A stretch of DNA of 64,000 nucleotides from Bradyrhizobium niftali (GTDB lineage: Bacteria; Pseudomonadota; Alphaproteobacteria; Rhizobiales; Xanthobacteraceae). A model generated the notes under the pieces. The model was not told where the DNA came from. It did no database searches and saw nothing but the letters and a program-made list of their open reading frames with translations. Positions 34,593 through 42,966 of the stretch are shown here, piece after piece. A program made the position numbers and the translations under genes. The stretch is from NCBI RefSeq assembly GCF_004571025.1, contig NZ_SPQT01000009.1, positions 62,001 through 126,000 of the forward strand, read 5' to 3'. Each line of letters begins with the position of its first letter. The stretch's first letter is position 1.

Positions 34593-35687
34593 TCAGCCCG
34601 CCGGCAGGTCCGCCTCGAAATTGAAGCGGTCGCGCAGGTTCTTGCGCTGCTCCAGGATGTCCTTGAGGAAAGCGCGGTCCTGGTCGTTCTTCATCATCGG
34701 CTCGATCAGGTCGAGCTGGTTCATGGCGACCAGTTGCAGGATCTCGGTGCGCGGCTTGCCGCTGGTGTCGCGCGGCAATGCATGCACCACCTGGATGTGT
34801 TCCGGCGGCTTTGGACCCTTGGCGGCCGAAAGCTCGCTCCGAAGCTCGCCTTCAAGCGTGGCCAGATCGGCCTCGACGAAGGCATAGAGCCCGACGCCGG
34901 AGCGGCGGTCGGCAAAGGCGACGATGGCGGTGTCGCGCACGGCGGGATTCTTGCGGATCAGCTCCGCCAGCACAGGCGCGTCGTTGACGAGCCTGCGGCC
35001 GCCGCCCTCGCGGTCGGTGAAGTTGAACAGACCGCGCGTGATCGCCCGGTAGACCTTCTTGCCGGTGGCGAGCCACAGGCTCGCGGCAAATGATTTCTTC
35101 GCCAGGATCTTGCGCTCGCGCGGCGTCAGCGCCTCGGGCGCGTAGGAACGCTTGTGCTTGAGCAGGTGCCGCAGGTCCTCATAGGCGAGGATGCGATAGA
35201 GCCGGCCGCGGCGTGCAAAGCAGGCGGCGAGCTGGAAGTCGGTCACATAGGCGTGGCCGTCGCGGCCGACCAGCCAGTTCTGCTCCTTGGCAAGGTCGTT
35301 GTGGCAGATGCCGGCGCGGCGGAGCCGGCGCAGCGCCGCCTTGGCCGAGCGGAAATAGGCGAGGTCGCCATGCGGTTTGGCCAGGTGCAGCGCGACGCCG
35401 TCGACGAAGCCGCGCACCAGAGCCCGGCGTCCGGCCCACAGCAGCTCGGGACCGACATTCAGGCCCTTGGCGAGGGCGAGCGCATGCTTCTCGCGCGCGA
35501 ACAGGTGGCGGGCCAGCAGAAACGACCACCACGGCACCTCATCCAGCCGGCGCAGCACCGCATCGACCTCGCCGTTGCCGGCACGAAAGCGGCCGCGCTC
35601 GACGGTCGAGAACACGTCGCGCTTGAGCAGGACGCCCTCGGTCCATCGCGCCGAGAGCGTCGCGGCGTCGTCTTTGGGGAGGCTCAT
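34593..35687 (-). CDS. Kinase-like protein fused to an ANL C-terminal domain
   Basis: A 364-residue two-part protein. Residues about 10-200 resemble a protein-kinase-like/lipopolysaccharide kinase fold: a catalytic loop H129-N-D131-LAKEQ-N137 and metal site D150-F-Q, where DFG is usual. Residues about 233-320 resemble the AMP-binding C-terminal domain of acyl-CoA synthetases (VLAELIRKNPAVRDTAIVAF; HALPRDTSGKPRTEIL with K311 in the place of the catalytic lysine). No ANL N-terminal domain is present. Start 35687 lies 7 nt after the trmFO stop, so co-transcription is likely. The substrate is unknown. Confidence 0.8.
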   Translation of the reverse strand: MSLPKDDAATLSARWTEGVLLKRDVFSTVERGRFRAGNGEVDAVLRRLDEVPWWSFLLARHLFAREKHALALAKGLNVGPELLWAGRRALVRGFVDGVALHLAKPHGDLAYFRSAKAALRRLRRAGICHNDLAKEQNWLVGRDGHAYVTDFQLAACFARRGRLYRILAYEDLRHLLKHKRSYAPEALTPRERKILAKKSFAASLWLATGKKVYRAITRGLFNFTDREGGGRRLVNDAPVLAELIRKNPAVRDTAIVAFADRRSGVGLYAFVEADLATLEGELRSELSAAKGPKPPEHIQVVHALPRDTSGKPRTEILQLVAMNQLDLIEPMMKNDQDRAFLKDILEQRKNLRDRFNFEADLPAG

Positions 35688-35694
35688 CGACAAC

Positions 35695-37122
35695 TCACGC
35701 GGCTGCGGCGATGCGCAGGTGATCGGCGATCCAGCGATCGAGATCGGCGAGCGCCAGTGCACTCATCGCCTGCTTCTTGGCCACCGTCTTCTCGTTGCCG
35801 CGCAGGCGCGTGCCGTCGGGCTTCTTCGTCGGAGCGCTCGCAAGCGGCGGGAACAGGCCGAAATTGATGTTCATCGGCTGGAACGAGCGCGTGCCGGGCT
35901 CGATGGTCTCGATATGGCCGCCGGTGATGTGGCCGAGCAGCGATCCCAGCGCGGTCGTAGCAGGCGGGCTCGCCAGTGTCTCGCCACGGGCATCGGCCGC
36001 CGCGTAGAGACCGGCGATCAGGCCGACGCTGGCGGACTCCACATAGCCCTCGCAGCCCGTCATCTGGCCGGCAAAGCGCAGCCGCGGCTGCGCACGCAGC
36101 CGCAGCTGGCCGTCGAGCAGTTTGGGCGAGTTGAGGAAGGTATTGCGATGCAGGCCGCCGAGGCGGGCGAATTCGGCCTTCTCCAGCCCGGGAATGGTGC
36201 GGAAGATGCGCTGCTGCTCGCCGTATTTCAGCTTCGTCTGGAAGCCGACGATGTTGTAGAGCGTGCCGAGCTTGTTGTCCTGGCGCAGCTGCACGATCGC
36301 GTAGGCTTTCGTCGTGGGATCGTGTGGATTGGTGAGGCCGACCGGCTTCATCGGACCATGGCGCAGCGTCTCGGGGCCGCGCTCCGCCATCACCTCGATC
36401 GGCAGGCAGCCGTCGAAATAGGGCGTGTTGGTCTCCCACTCCTTGAACTCGGTCTTCTCGCCGGCGATCAGCGCGGCGACGAAGCCGTCATACTGCTCCT
36501 TGGTCATCGGGCAGTTGATGTAGTCGGCGCCGTTGCCGCCAGGGCCGACCTTGTCGTAGCGCGACTGGAACCACGCGACCGACATGTCGATGGATTCGCG
36601 ATGCACGATCGGCGCGATCGCGTCGAAGAAGGCGAGTGCGTTCTCGTCGGTCAATTCGCGGATGGCGTCGGCAAGGGGCGCGGAGGTGAGGGGGCCGGTC
36701 GCAACGATGACGTTGCTCCAGTCGGCCGGCGGCAGGCCTGCGATCTCGCCGCGGGCGATCTCGATCAGGGGATGCTCGTTCAGCGCCTTGGTGACGGCCG
36801 CCGAAAAACCGTCACGATCGACCGCCAGCGCGCCGCCGGCGGGCACCTGGTTGGCATCGGCCGCGCGCATGATCAGCGAGCCGAGGCGGCGCATCTCCGC
36901 ATGCAGCAGGCCGACGGCGTTGTTGGCGGCGTCGTCCGAGCGGAACGAATTGGAGCAGACGAGTTCGGCGAGCCCGTCGGTGCGGTGCGCCTCGGTCATG
37001 CGGTCGGGCCGCATCTCGTGCAGCACCACGGGCACGCCGGATTTGGCCAGCTGCCAGGCGGCTTCCGAGCCGGCAAGGCCCGCGCCGATCACGTGCACAA
37101 TGTTGGAATGGGGTCCTGTCAT
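35695..37122 (-). CDS. trmFO: tRNA (uracil-54-C5)-methyltransferase, folate/FAD-dependent
   Basis: Makes ribothymidine at position 54 of tRNA using methylenetetrahydrofolate and FADH2. The 475-residue product has the FAD-binding motif G13-A-G15-LA-G18, the family string ELVCSNSFRSD, and a C-terminal GQMTGCEGYVESASVGLIAG. TrmFO replaces the SAM-dependent TrmA in alphaproteobacteria and Gram-positives. It is the first gene of a two-gene unit with the kinase-like fusion. Confidence 0.95.
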   Translation of the reverse strand: MTGPHSNIVHVIGAGLAGSEAAWQLAKSGVPVVLHEMRPDRMTEAHRTDGLAELVCSNSFRSDDAANNAVGLLHAEMRRLGSLIMRAADANQVPAGGALAVDRDGFSAAVTKALNEHPLIEIARGEIAGLPPADWSNVIVATGPLTSAPLADAIRELTDENALAFFDAIAPIVHRESIDMSVAWFQSRYDKVGPGGNGADYINCPMTKEQYDGFVAALIAGEKTEFKEWETNTPYFDGCLPIEVMAERGPETLRHGPMKPVGLTNPHDPTTKAYAIVQLRQDNKLGTLYNIVGFQTKLKYGEQQRIFRTIPGLEKAEFARLGGLHRNTFLNSPKLLDGQLRLRAQPRLRFAGQMTGCEGYVESASVGLIAGLYAAADARGETLASPPATTALGSLLGHITGGHIETIEPGTRSFQPMNINFGLFPPLASAPTKKPDGTRLRGNEKTVAKKQAMSALALADLDRWIADHLRIAAAA

Positions 37123-37248
37123 GGGGCGGACAGGTAGCGCTTTTCGGCGGTCAGTGGAATCGCCGAGATCGAGTTTTCTGCCTTCAGGAACGACAACGCC
37201 CGCACGAGGCGGGCGCTATCGGTTCGTCCGGTGAAGGGCTGAACGATA

Positions 37249-37401
37249 TCAGCCCTGATACTGACCGGCGGCAACGCGCGGGATGTCCGAGCGATCGAGG
37301 CCGATGTCGGCCAGTTCGCGATCGCTGAGCTGGGACAGCTCGGCAACATTGCGCTGATAGTCCCGGAAAGCCTGGATCATGCGGATGAGCGAGAGCAGCA
37401 T
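37249..37401 (-). CDS. DUF1127 small protein
   Basis: A 50-residue protein of the YjiS/DUF1127 type with the hallmark LSQLSDRELADIGLDRSDI. Members in alphaproteobacteria affect RNA turnover and phosphate or nitrogen responses. A clear ribosome site AGGAGA precedes this ATG by 7 nt. A longer in-frame ATG at 37521 has no such site and would add 40 non-family residues. Confidence 0.85.
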   Translation of the reverse strand: MLLSLIRMIQAFRDYQRNVAELSQLSDRELADIGLDRSDIPRVAAGQYQG

Positions 37402-38127
37402 TGGTAGTCTCCTGTAGTTCGATTCAGCCCTTGCCCGGGCCTCATCGTTGAAATGAATATAGGTGAGAGTGGTGCAGTGCGAAAGTTCCGATGTTGCGAT
37501 GCAGCTAAGCGAAGAACGCATAGCATCGGTAAGGGGCGATTAACCTCTTGGCAGTCCCGCCCAACAGCTGGGCGTTAGATGTTGCAGATCACAATAAAAG
37601 CCCGTGAAATCACGGATTTATGAAAGAATCTGCGGTTCCGATGGTGATGGAAATAAGGTGCATTCTCGCGACCTGCAAGACGACGCGGCAGCTTGTAAGC
37701 CCAAGTCTCGCATGCGCGAATCGCATGAATCAGGAAATTTGGAAATGAATATAAATTCATAATATGGAACGGGTTCCGCCGGCCTGAGGGAGCTCGTCGG
37801 CGTGAGGAGGGAGAGGCGATTCGCTCGGCTCGCTTAGGAAGGGCCACTGAAGCTGCTTGCGCGAAGCCAGATATCGCGGGCCGATCGCCGGGAGTCGGGC
37901 GCGGTCGTCGTTGGTGCGGTGCACACACGCCCAGGGTGTAAGTACTTGATTACAAGGTTGTAATGAAAATCAGAATTTTCGCATGCGGCTCTGCGCGGCG
38001 CGCAACATCACGCAATTCTCGCGGGGAATTTATTGCGGCAAGTTGCCGCGTCGGCAGCAAAGTCGTGGCGCAGATTCCGGCAATCTCGCTGGAGCTGTCC
38101 CAAGAACAAGAGAAGGAAAGTAACATC
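37402..38127. other. Long gene-free, partly low-GC region
   Basis: About 725 bp without a supported gene. The stretch 37570-37770 is clearly less GC-rich than its surroundings, with runs such as AAATGAATATAAATTCATAA and a small hairpin CCGTG-AAAT-CACGG near 37600. A 117-codon minus-strand frame (37575-37928) covers it but has shadow-like Arg/Ser/Pro content and no ribosome site. It probably holds promoters for the flanking divergent small genes; a small RNA is possible. Confidence 0.4.
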
Positions 38128-38391
38128 ATGACGAAGTTACTCGGGGTTATCGCCATTGCCGCCGTCGCGTTCGCCGTCGCACCGGCCCAGGCCGCCAAGC
38201 ACGCCATGGGCGGCTGCAGCTCGGCCAACCTGGAGAAGACGGAGACCGCGATCGAGAACATGCCCGACGGCGACGGCAAGTTCGTGGCGCAGAAGGAGAT
38301 CGCGGCTGCGCAGGACTCGCTGCTCAACGGCAAAATGGGTGCGTGCGGCGCGCATCTGAACAAGGCGATGCACGCCACCATGGGTAAGTAA
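38128..38391 (+). CDS. Small secreted hypothetical protein
   Basis: An 87-residue product with a signal peptide (MTKLLGVIAIAAVAFAVAPAQAA) and a mature part of about 64 residues containing two cysteines (GGCSSAN and GACGAHLN) that could form a disulfide. The mature region is helical and charged. AGAAGGAAAG precedes the ATG. The in-frame extension to 37963 is not signal-like. Function unknown. Confidence 0.75.
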   Translation: MTKLLGVIAIAAVAFAVAPAQAAKHAMGGCSSANLEKTETAIENMPDGDGKFVAQKEIAAAQDSLLNGKMGACGAHLNKAMHATMGK

Positions 38392-38403
38392 ACGCTTCAA
38401 GAG

Positions 38404-38437
38404 AGGGCCGGTCGCCGGGCGATCGGCCCTACGCTTT
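38404..38437 (+). terminator. Intrinsic terminator after the small secreted protein gene
   Basis: Stem AGGGCCG / CGGCCCT (38404-38410 with 38424-38430) extended by a further partial TC/GA pairing, followed by ACGCTTTT. It sits 13 bp after the stop and also faces the convergent transglycosylase gene. Confidence 0.6.
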
Positions 38438-38450
38438 TGTGCGCGGGATC

Positions 38451-39275
38451 TTAAGGGGCGCGCGCGAGCTGGGTGGCGAAATAGGCGACGGTCTTGGAAT
38501 AGACCTCGCTCTTGTTCCACTGCTGCAGCACCGCGAAATTCGGGCTGCCCGGCTGCCAATCCTTGCCGCGCTGCCAGCCATAGCCGGCGAGATAATTGGC
38601 GGTGGAGGCGAGCACGTCGGGCGCGTTGTGCAGGAGATCGCGCTTGCCATTGCCGTCGAAATCGACGGCGTATTTCATCCAGGACGAGGGCATGAACTGG
38701 GTCTGGCCGAGCTCGCCCGCCCAGGCGCCCTTCATGTCGGCGGGTGCGAGATCGCCGCGCTGGACGATGCGCAGCGCGTCCAACAGTTCGCCGCGAAACT
38801 GCTCGGCGCGCCGACAGTCATAGGCCAGCGTCGCCAATGAACGGATGGTTGCGAACTTGCCGGTGTTGACGCCGAAATCGGTCTCGAGACCCCAGATCGC
38901 GACCAGCACCTCGCCTGGGACGCCATAGGTCTGTTCGATGCGGGACAGCACCGAGCCGTATTGCTTCATCATGTTGGAGCCGCGCGTCATGCGCGGTGGC
39001 ACCATGCGGCCGGAAAACTCCTCGAAGGTCTGGGTGAAGACCTTCTGCGAGCGGTCGCGGTTGAGCACGCTCTGATCGAGCGTCACGCCGGCGAGACCGG
39101 CGGCAATGGCCTGCTGCGAGATGCCTTTCGCCGCGGCGTCGGTTTTGAAGTCCGCAAGCCATGCGTCGAAATTGCCCGAACCGCAGGCAACGGCGGCGAG
39201 CGCGGGTTCGGCGGATAGGATTGACGCGGAGAGGGCTAAGGCTGCGAGAGCAAGACGAGAAATCGTCGGGGTCAT
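38451..39275 (-). CDS. Lytic murein transglycosylase, MltB-type
   Basis: Cleaves the glycan backbone of peptidoglycan. The 274-residue product has a signal peptide (to about residue 28), an SLT_2 domain with catalytic E131 in AIWGLETDFGVNTG, and later LGQTQFMPSSW and YLAGYGW. No lipobox, so periplasmic and soluble, unlike MltB of E. coli. The start MTPTISRL was chosen at the signal peptide; in-frame sequence upstream to 39503 is not protein-like. Confidence 0.88.
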   Translation of the reverse strand: MTPTISRLALAALALSASILSAEPALAAVACGSGNFDAWLADFKTDAAAKGISQQAIAAGLAGVTLDQSVLNRDRSQKVFTQTFEEFSGRMVPPRMTRGSNMMKQYGSVLSRIEQTYGVPGEVLVAIWGLETDFGVNTGKFATIRSLATLAYDCRRAEQFRGELLDALRIVQRGDLAPADMKGAWAGELGQTQFMPSSWMKYAVDFDGNGKRDLLHNAPDVLASTANYLAGYGWQRGKDWQPGSPNFAVLQQWNKSEVYSKTVAYFATQLARAP

Positions 39276-39361
39276 CAGATGAAATGGATTCCGTGAAGTG
39301 ATCTGACCGGCGGGGCGCAATCTCGGTCGGAACCGCGGCCAAAGCAAGGCGCATGACGAGC

Positions 39362-39391
39362 CCGGTCCTGCCCGGAGCCGGGCAGGACCGG
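39362..39391. terminator. Strong perfect hairpin after the DUF2189 gene
   Basis: CCGGTCCTGCCCGG (39362-39375) pairs with CCGGGCAGGACCGG (39378-39391), a 14-bp perfect palindromic stem. It lies 15 bp past the DUF2189 stop (minus strand) and about 90 bp before the transglycosylase start. No T-run follows on the minus strand. Confidence 0.5.
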
Positions 39392-39405
39392 ATGTCACGC
39401 GATCG

Positions 39406-40314
39406 TTAAGCGTCCGTCCGATTCCGCCACGGGAAGAGGTTGGCGGGGAAGTCGGCGGCGGGCTTGCGCGGACGATGCGGCGGAGGCGGCACAGGCCGCG
39501 CACCGGGATCGGATGCGATCACCTTGCGGTACAGATGCCAGGTGGAATGCCCGAGCAGGGGGATCACCACGGCGAGGCCGACGAACGCCGGGATCGTGCC
39601 GAGCGCTAGCAGCACCGCCACGATCAGGCCCCAGGCCGCCATCGGCACCGGGTTCCTGGCGACAACGCGCAGCGAGGTGACCATCGCCTCGAACGCACCG
39701 GCATGGCGGTCGAGCATCAGGGGGAAGGACACGGCGCTGATGCAGAGCGCGGCGAGCGCGAATAGGAATCCGGTGCCGCAGCCGACCACGATCAGCCACC
39801 AGCCCTGCCGGGTGGTTAGCACGCGCGTGATGAAATCCGAGATCCCGGTCACGCCCTCATAGCCGAAGGCTGCGACATAGATCGCCTGTGCGGTTGCAAC
39901 CCAGCTCACGAACAGGGCGAGCAGCAATGTGCCGAGACCGAGCATGGCACCGAACGAAGGCGAGCGCAGCACCTCCATGGCATCCCAGGCGCTGGCCTCT
40001 TCATAGCGTTCGCGCCGGCTCGAGAGCTCATAGAGACCCAAGGCCGCGAAGGGCCCGATCAAGGCGAAGCCAGCGGCGAGTGGAAACAGCAGCGGCAGGA
40101 CTGAATAGCCCATCACCACGCGGGCGAGCACGAGGCCCAGCACCGGGTAGATCACGCACAGGACGATGGCGTGGCTCGGAACTGCCTTGAAATCCTCCCA
40201 GCCGCGCCTCAGCGCGTCATGCAGGTCGGACAGTTGGATGGTCCGGATGGTTGGTCCCGCCGCATTAGCGGGCGGGGCCATTGTAGGGACATTGCCCTGG
40301 TAGAGTGTGGCCAT
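39406..40314 (-). CDS. DUF2189 multi-pass membrane protein
   Basis: A 302-residue integral membrane protein with about six hydrophobic helices, matching the DUF2189 family (LYQGN near the start; GWEDFKAVPSHAIVLCVIYP; LLGHSTWHLYRKVI). Function unknown. The start at 40314 has AGGGAG about 9 nt upstream; an ATG seven codons earlier lacks a site. The tail is Pro/Arg-rich and cytoplasmic. Confidence 0.85.
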   Translation of the reverse strand: MATLYQGNVPTMAPPANAAGPTIRTIQLSDLHDALRRGWEDFKAVPSHAIVLCVIYPVLGLVLARVVMGYSVLPLLFPLAAGFALIGPFAALGLYELSSRRERYEEASAWDAMEVLRSPSFGAMLGLGTLLLALFVSWVATAQAIYVAAFGYEGVTGISDFITRVLTTRQGWWLIVVGCGTGFLFALAALCISAVSFPLMLDRHAGAFEAMVTSLRVVARNPVPMAAWGLIVAVLLALGTIPAFVGLAVVIPLLGHSTWHLYRKVIASDPGARPVPPPPHRPRKPAADFPANLFPWRNRTDA

Positions 40315-40649
40315 GGTCGCTAGCTCCCTTGCCATGCAGCCGAATCCGGCGCCGGCAAACGGCGCAAGCGGCCGCTATTCTTGGATGATCGCGATCCCGA
40401 CCAGACGCGAATTCCGGACGGCATCGCGAACTGAACGGGAAGCGTACTCCCAATTCCGAGTCCTGTCCCTCACGCCTGGGTGAGATTCGATACCGCACCG
40501 CAACTTCGACGGTGTCATTCGGTCGTCATTTCGCCGCAGATAAGCTGATGCTGGTTGTCGGTTCGCAGAACTCCGCGGGCGCAACGCAGAGACTTCGTCT
40601 ATAAGTGCCACTCAAGGCCTTCCAACGGGATCCTTTTCGGGGAGCAGAC

Positions 40650-41048
40650 ATGAGCATTTTCGGGAAAATTATGGGCGCGATCTTCGGTAGCCATCCGGCT
40701 TCCGCCGCACCCGCAGGCAGCGCACCGTCGGGCAGCGCGCCCGCAAGCGCCGCGCCGGCCGGATCGGCACCGGCCGCAGCGCCGATGGCAACGGTGGACG
40801 TCGCAGCCATCGTCGACAAGCTAGTGGCAGCCCAGAAGGAGAAGCTCGAGTGGCGCACTTCGATCGTCGACCTCATGAAGGCGCTCGACATCGATTCGAG
40901 CCTTGCCGCGCGCAAAGATCTCGCCAAGGAGCTCGGCTACACCGGTGACATGAACGACTCCGCGAGCATGAACGTCTGGCTGCACAAGCAGGTGATGTCC
41001 AAGCTCGCCGCCAATGGCGGCAAGCTGCCGCCGGAGATCAAGCACTGA
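40650..41048 (+). CDS. DUF3597 protein
   Basis: A 132-residue protein with N-terminal MSIFGKIMGAIFG, an Ala/Pro/Ser/Gly-rich linker made of repeated APAGSAP units (about 18-50), then the DUF3597 globular part (VDVAAIVDKLVAAQKEKLEW..SLAARKDLAKELGY split by a short gap). The DUF3597 fold resembles LysM-associated YgaU-like proteins, role unclear. GGGGAG precedes the ATG. Followed by a strong terminator. Confidence 0.86.
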   Translation: MSIFGKIMGAIFGSHPASAAPAGSAPSGSAPASAAPAGSAPAAAPMATVDVAAIVDKLVAAQKEKLEWRTSIVDLMKALDIDSSLAARKDLAKELGYTGDMNDSASMNVWLHKQVMSKLAANGGKLPPEIKH

Positions 41049-41068
41049 TCGATCGTTCGGACGCAACC

Positions 41069-41098
41069 AAGGGCCCGCGGGATCGCGGGCCCTTTTGC
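41069..41098. terminator. Intrinsic terminator
   Basis: Stem GGGCCCGCG / CGCGGGCCC (41071-41079 with 41084-41092), loop GGAT, then TTTT. It serves the DUF3597 gene and probably also the convergent GNAT gene ending at 41101. Confidence 0.85.
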
Positions 41099-41100
41099 GT

Positions 41101-41376
41101 TCAGGCAACGAGGTCCGCATCCTCCGGATGCTTGTCGAGATAGTCGACGACGAAGCCGCAGCCGGCGATCACCTTCCTGCCGTCGCGGCGGATCAGGTCC
41201 AGGGCGCCCTTGACCAGTTCGGAAGCGATGCCGCGGCCGCGCAGCGCGCGTGGCGTCTCGGTATGGGTGATGATCACCGCCGACGGGGTCAGCCGGTAGC
41301 TGGCGAAGGCGACCTCGCTGCCGATATCGAGCTCGAAGCGGCTCCTGTCCTTGTTGTCGCGTACCGATGCCGCCAT
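41101..41376 (-). CDS. Small GNAT acetyltransferase-like protein (NATD1 type), copy 1
   Basis: A 91-residue short GNAT-fold protein. The CoA-binding turn appears as RGRGIASELVKGALDLIRRD. Similar in length and motif order to the product at 42073-42348. Short GNATs of this class (human NATD1-like) have no known substrate. The start gives MAASVRDNKDRSRF; the in-frame extension upstream is not family-like. Confidence 0.85.
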   Translation of the reverse strand: MAASVRDNKDRSRFELDIGSEVAFASYRLTPSAVIITHTETPRALRGRGIASELVKGALDLIRRDGRKVIAGCGFVVDYLDKHPEDADLVA

Positions 41377-41627
41377 GCAAGCTCCTTCCGAAGTGCGTAT
41401 TGCTTGCCGATCTAGGAGCCCGACCCGGCACTTGGCAAGCGCGGCCAAGGGAGGTTCAAGGGAGTTGCCGGACCCTAATATTTCCTGACCCTGCTCTTGC
41501 AAGTTCCGCGGCGGTTCCCACGTCCTTGAGAAGGACATACGCCCGAATGCGGCCGGCACGGTCGCCAGACATTCGGAGTGTCGTGATAGCCAGCCGCAGA
41601 CGTATGCCTCTCTTGTAGGAGGTTACG

Positions 41628-42023
41628 ATGTCGGACTTTGGTTTCTTGAATACTCATCGAACATGGGAAGACTGGTGCGGGATGCTGCTCGGCGCGTTGA
41701 TTGCTGCGTCGCCGTGGTTCCCCATCCAGGATCGCATCACCACCGGACACGAGACGATGGTCCTGAACACGGTCGCAGTCGGCCTCGTCGTATTCGGCCT
41801 CAGTCAGCTCGAATATGTCGCCTTGCAGCGCTGGCAGGAGGTGGCGACGATCCTGGTCGGGCTGTGGCTCATCGTCTCGCCCTTAGTGCTCGGCTATTCC
41901 GGCGAAGGTTTTCTCCGGGTCTACCATACCGGTCTCGGAGCGGCAGCGGTGCTCCTCGGCGTGCTGCAGCTGTGGCAGGACTGGGATCTGAGTGACCAGG
42001 ATATGCTGAAGCACGGGCAATAG
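41628..42023 (+). CDS. SPW-repeat membrane protein
   Basis: A 131-residue protein with four hydrophobic helices and two copies of the SPW motif: RTWEDWCGMLLGALIAASPW and RWQEVATILVGLWLIVSPLV. Family function unknown. A ribosome site AGGAGG lies a few bases before the ATG. A short GNAT gene lies on each side, both on the other strand. Confidence 0.9.
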   Translation: MSDFGFLNTHRTWEDWCGMLLGALIAASPWFPIQDRITTGHETMVLNTVAVGLVVFGLSQLEYVALQRWQEVATILVGLWLIVSPLVLGYSGEGFLRVYHTGLGAAAVLLGVLQLWQDWDLSDQDMLKHGQ

Positions 42024-42038
42024 GCTGCGGATTTCGGC

Positions 42039-42064
42039 AGGCCCGCCGCGCGATCGGCGGGCCG
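42039..42064. terminator. Bidirectional hairpin between convergent genes
   Basis: Perfect 9-bp stem GGCCCGCCG / CGGCGGGCC (42040-42048 with 42055-42063) between the stop codons of the SPW gene and the second GNAT gene. No T-run. Confidence 0.5.
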
Positions 42065-42072
42065 GCGCTCGC

Positions 42073-42348
42073 TCATCCTTTCACGAGGTCCTGATAGTCC
42101 GGGTGCTTCTCGATCCACGCTTTGACGAACGGGCATTGCGGGATCAGCTTCAAGCCGGCTGCTCGGACCTGGTCGAGCGCACCTTGCACCAGCTTCGAGC
42201 CGACGCCCTTGCCGCCGAGCTCTTTCGGAACATCCGTGTGCTCGAACGTGATGACGTTGCCGTCGAGCTTGTAATGTTCGGTCGCAAGATGGCCCTCCAC
42301 CTCCAGTTCATAGCGGTGATCGGCCTTGTTGTTGATGACGTCGCTCAT
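42073..42348 (-). CDS. Small GNAT acetyltransferase-like protein (NATD1 type), copy 2
   Basis: A 91-residue paralogue of the 41101-41376 product. It shares HTE/EHTD then P.xL.GKG.GS.LV.GALD.R, and ends EKHPDYQDLVKG (copy 1: DKHPEDADLVA). CoA loop: LGGKGVGSKLVQGALDQVR. It starts 11 nt after the DUF3828-like gene stop, so it is probably the second gene of that transcript. GGAG is 6-7 nt before the ATG. Confidence 0.86.
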   Translation of the reverse strand: MSDVINNKADHRYELEVEGHLATEHYKLDGNVITFEHTDVPKELGGKGVGSKLVQGALDQVRAAGLKLIPQCPFVKAWIEKHPDYQDLVKG

Positions 42349-42359
42349 GTCGTCTCCGG

Positions 42360-42875
42360 TCAGCTCTTCAGCGAGTCCGTCAGCATCTTGCGGATCGACC
42401 AGGCTTCGCCGTCGGAGGAACCCTTGATGTCGTCGATCCGCCACCTACCGGCCTCGCGCACGAAGTCGTAACGCACGATCAGGTCGGCGGGTTTGCGGTC
42501 ATTGCGGTGGCCGGCGATGGTCACCGCAAGTGTCGCCTTGTCGGCCTCCATCTTCTCGGCGTCAACCTTGAACGACTTCACGTCCGGTTCCTGCGAATTG
42601 GTGACGGGATCGAAATCGACCGGTCCGACGTCGCCCTTGGGCGTATGCGCATCCGCCTTGGCCCACAGCGCAACCAGCGCCTTCGAGAGATATTTCGCCT
42701 TGGCAGCCTTGTTCTCGATGACGAAGGCACCGCCGCCATCGCCCTTGCCCTTGGCCGCGCGCGTGTAGATCGCGGTCAGGACGGCGACGGGATCGCTGGG
42801 AGCGGGCACGACGGCAAATGCCGGGGAGGTACCGGCAAGCAGAGAGGCGACGACGAAGGTCCGGCGGGTGAGCAT
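42360..42875 (-). CDS. DUF3828-like secreted protein with Tat-type signal
   Basis: A 171-residue product with signal MLTRRTFVVASLLAGTSPAFA. The TRRTF motif with a following weakly hydrophobic stretch fits Tat export; tatABC is in this window. The mature part resembles DUF3828 (FVREAGRWRIDDIKG at the end). Substrate or partner unknown. First gene of a two-gene unit with the second GNAT gene. Confidence 0.8.
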   Translation of the reverse strand: MLTRRTFVVASLLAGTSPAFAVVPAPSDPVAVLTAIYTRAAKGKGDGGGAFVIENKAAKAKYLSKALVALWAKADAHTPKGDVGPVDFDPVTNSQEPDVKSFKVDAEKMEADKATLAVTIAGHRNDRKPADLIVRYDFVREAGRWRIDDIKGSSDGEAWSIRKMLTDSLKS

Positions 42876-42966
42876 GAAATGTCCCTGAGGTGATGGCGCG
42901 CGACGATAGGCCTGAGCGGCCGGCGTCAGCGCGTATCGCTGTAGACTGATGGAGCGGCCGTTCGGT

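Noticed and set aside
37575..37928. 117-codon minus-strand frame in the low-GC gap
   Set aside because: Arg/Ser/Pro-rich text without a signal, domain or ribosome site; reported as gene-free region instead.
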